Below, piece by piece: positions 6,788-8,486 of a stretch of DNA of 8,486 bases; position 1 is the stretch's first letter; every line of letters starts with the position of its first letter. The stretch lies in NCBI GenBank assembly GCA_021826485.1, contig JAKAZX010000159.1, positions 1-8,486 on the forward strand. Reading direction: 5' to 3'. Below the pieces are notes generated by a model. The model saw nothing but the letters and a program-made list of their open reading frames with translations, did no database searches and was not told the DNA's origin. Origin of the DNA: Pseudomonadota bacterium. GTDB taxonomy: Bacteria > Pseudomonadota > Alphaproteobacteria > Acetobacterales > Acetobacteraceae. Position numbers and translations under genes: made by a program.

Positions 6788-8486
6788 ATGCAGTACGATG
6801 TCAGTTTCGGGCGCCTGGCCAGCCGGGCCAAGCCGGCCGGGGCCGCCCCGGGCGGGCGCATGCGCATCGCCCTGCTCGGCGACTTCTCCGGGCGCGGCAA
6901 TGCCGGCACGCTCGCGAGCGGTGCGGCACTCGCCGCGCGCAAGCCGCTGCGCGTGGATGTCGATACCCTCGACGACGTGATCGCCCGGCTGAAGCTGTCG
7001 CTGTCGCTCACCCTGGCCGAGGGCGAGGCGCCGGTCGCGGTGCCGCTGGCCAGCATGGACGATTTCCACCCCGACCAGATCGCCGAGAACGTCGAGATGT
7101 TCGGCGAACTGCTCACGCTGCGCCGCAACCTCGCGAGCAAGACCGGGTTCGAGCGGGCGGCCAAGCAGGTGCTGTCCTGGGGCGGCGAGGCGCCGCTGCC
7201 GCCGCCGCCGCGCAAGGCGCGCGGCACCTCGGTCGCGACCGACCTGAAACTCTCCGACTTCGCCCGCCTGACCGGCCGCAAGGCCAGCGCGCCGGCCGAG
7301 GACGCCGGCGCCGGCGACCTGATCCGCCGCCTTGTCGGCCCCTTCGTCGAGCCCGCGCGCGATGCCCGCCAGGACCAGCTTTTGGCGCGCGTGGACGAGG
7401 CGCTGTCGGCGGCGATGCGCCGGGTGCTGCATCACCCGGATTTCCAGGCCGCCGAAGCGCTGTGGCGCGGCGTGGAGTTCCTGGTGCGCCGGCTGGAGAC
7501 GGATTCGAAGTTCCATCTCGTGCTCTACGACATCTCGGCCGAGGAGTTCGCCGCCGACCTCGCCGCCAGCGACGCGCTGGAGGACAGCGCGCTGTACAAG
7601 CTGCTGGTCGAGCAGCCGGCGCAGGATGCGCAGGCCGGGCCGCTGTCCGCCGTGATCGGGCTGTATTCGTTCGAGTTCACGCCACCGCACGCCGACCTGC
7701 TCGGCCGCGCGGTGCAGGTGACGGCGGCGGGTGGCGCGCCGTTCATCGCCGGCATCCGGCCGGACCCGATGAAGATCCCGTTCGCCGAGCAGCATCCGCT
7801 GATCCAGTCGGCGTTCGAGGCGCTGCGCGCGCTGCCGGCGGGCGCCTATCTGGGGCTGGCCGCGCCGCGCTTCCTGCTGCGCCTGCCGTACGGCAGGAAA
7901 ACCGACCCGATCGAGCGCTTCGCGTTCGAGGAATTCACCCGCCAGGGTGGGCTTGGCACCATGCTGTGGGGCGAGCCCGCGCTGCTGCCGGCGCTGCTGC
8001 TCGGCCAAGCATGGAGCAAGCAGGGGGCGAAGCTGCAACCCGGTTCGGTGCTGACCACCGGGGACATGCCGTATTATGTCTATACCGATGAGGACGGCGA
8101 CCAGACCGCGCTGCCCTGCACCGAGCGGATGTATTCCGAGCGCGAGGCGATGCGCATCGCCGGCTACCGGGTGATGCCGCTGCTCTCGCTGCGCGGCCGG
8201 CCGGAGGTGCGGCTGGGCGGTTTCGTTTCGCAGGCCGGCAAGCCGCTCGCCGGCTTCTGGGCGCCGGCGCCGCTGGGGGCCGCGCCCGCCCTGGCCCCGG
8301 CGCCCGCCGCCCAACCTTCGCCGCAGCCGGCCGAGGTGGCGCCGGAGCCGGCCCCCACCCCCGCCGAGGCGACGGACGATCTGGACGCGCTGCTCGCCAG
8401 CCTCGCCCCCGCGGCGCCGGCCGCCGAACCGGCGGCGGAAGCCGAGGCCGAGGCCGCACAGCCTGCGGCGGAAGCCGCGGCCCCGG
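6788..8486 (+). CDS. Fused TssB-TssC type VI sheath protein (3' partial)
   Basis: At least 566 codons without a stop, running off the right edge. Residues about 24-130 are TssB-like: MRIALLGDFSGRG, then PLRVDVDTLDDVIARL, then SMDDFHPDQIAENV and a following helix with LLTLRRNL. In separate TssB proteins this DFxPD segment comes at the same place. A Pro-rich linker (residues 132-150, PLPPPPRK) and a variable region follow. Residues about 195-410 are TssC-like: RVLHHPDFQAAEALWRGVEF, FEFTPPHADLLG, LGLAAPRFLLRLPYGRKTDP, FAFEEF and TMLWGEPALL, all landmarks of TssC/VipB. Residues 411-490 are less familiar. From about 491 there is an Ala/Pro/Glu-rich low-complexity tail interrupted by DDLDALLASL (residues 530-539). 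In most T6SS loci TssB and TssC are separate genes (about 160 and 490 residues); here both sheath domains are in one chain. It may be the main sheath subunit or a specialised paralogue. Sheath assignment is firm; function of the tail is unknown. Confidence 0.9.
   Translation, partial: MQYDVSFGRLASRAKPAGAAPGGRMRIALLGDFSGRGNAGTLASGAALAARKPLRVDVDTLDDVIARLKLSLSLTLAEGEAPVAVPLASMDDFHPDQIAENVEMFGELLTLRRNLASKTGFERAAKQVLSWGGEAPLPPPPRKARGTSVATDLKLSDFARLTGRKASAPAEDAGAGDLIRRLVGPFVEPARDARQDQLLARVDEALSAAMRRVLHHPDFQAAEALWRGVEFLVRRLETDSKFHLVLYDISAEEFAADLAASDALEDSALYKLLVEQPAQDAQAGPLSAVIGLYSFEFTPPHADLLGRAVQVTAAGGAPFIAGIRPDPMKIPFAEQHPLIQSAFEALRALPAGAYLGLAAPRFLLRLPYGRKTDPIERFAFEEFTRQGGLGTMLWGEPALLPALLLGQAWSKQGAKLQPGSVLTTGDMPYYVYTDEDGDQTALPCTERMYSEREAMRIAGYRVMPLLSLRGRPEVRLGGFVSQAGKPLAGFWAPAPLGAAPALAPAPAAQPSPQPAEVAPEPAPTPAEATDDLDALLASLAPAAPAAEPAAEAEAEAAQPAAEAAAP

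Noticed and set aside
5509..7281. 590-codon - strand frame overlapping the unknown gene and the sheath gene
   Set aside because: Low-complexity Arg/Gly/Ala product; the adjacent - strand frame at 5565-6662 has normal protein composition and a plausible start.
6752..8314. 520-codon - strand frame opposite the sheath gene
   Set aside because: Antisense shadow; the + strand frame gives unmistakable TssC motifs.
1..8486. tRNA, rRNA, insertion sequence or prophage attachment site
   Set aside because: No such structure, transposase motif or terminal inverted repeat pair was seen on reading both strands.

Overview
The window is a GC-rich stretch of a bacterial type VI secretion (T6SS) locus. Strong G/C bias at third codon positions and long spurious antisense frames point to a high-GC proteobacterium. 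The palindrome-rich intergenic style resembles Rhodospirillales/Acetobacteraceae, but that placement is an impression, not a result. Codon usage looks uniform across all genes, so there is no sign of a recent foreign insert.

Layout: (1) 2-1426 (+), the C-terminal half of the sheath-recycling AAA+ ATPase TssH/ClpV, cut by the left edge. (2) 1482-4766 (+), a 1094-residue protein with a disordered N-terminus, about six helical repeats of 84 residues in exact register, a second helical region and a C-terminal HExxH zincin-like domain. (3) 4782-5465 (+), a small CpXC-family protein with two CPxC knuckles. These three form an apparent operon with gaps of 55 and 15 bp. (4) 5466-5564, a convergent spacer with three consecutive hairpins. 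(5) 5565-6662 (-), a two-domain protein of unknown function. (6) 6663-6787, a divergent promoter region with a repeated leader element. (7) 6788-right edge (+), a sheath protein joining a TssB-like and a TssC-like domain in one chain, with an Ala/Pro/Glu-rich tail that runs off the window.

How the parts may work together: the fused TssB-TssC protein would be a component of the contractile sheath, or a paralogue of it, and TssH would disassemble contracted sheath. The three genes between them are not core T6SS components. The zincin-repeat protein is the best candidate for something new: it could be a T6SS cargo or effector metalloprotease, or a structural accessory protein with a protease domain. 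CpXC is its closest partner. The convergent unknown gene shares the divergent control region with the sheath gene. The T6SS assignments are secure from sequence motifs; the accessory-module interpretation is inference.
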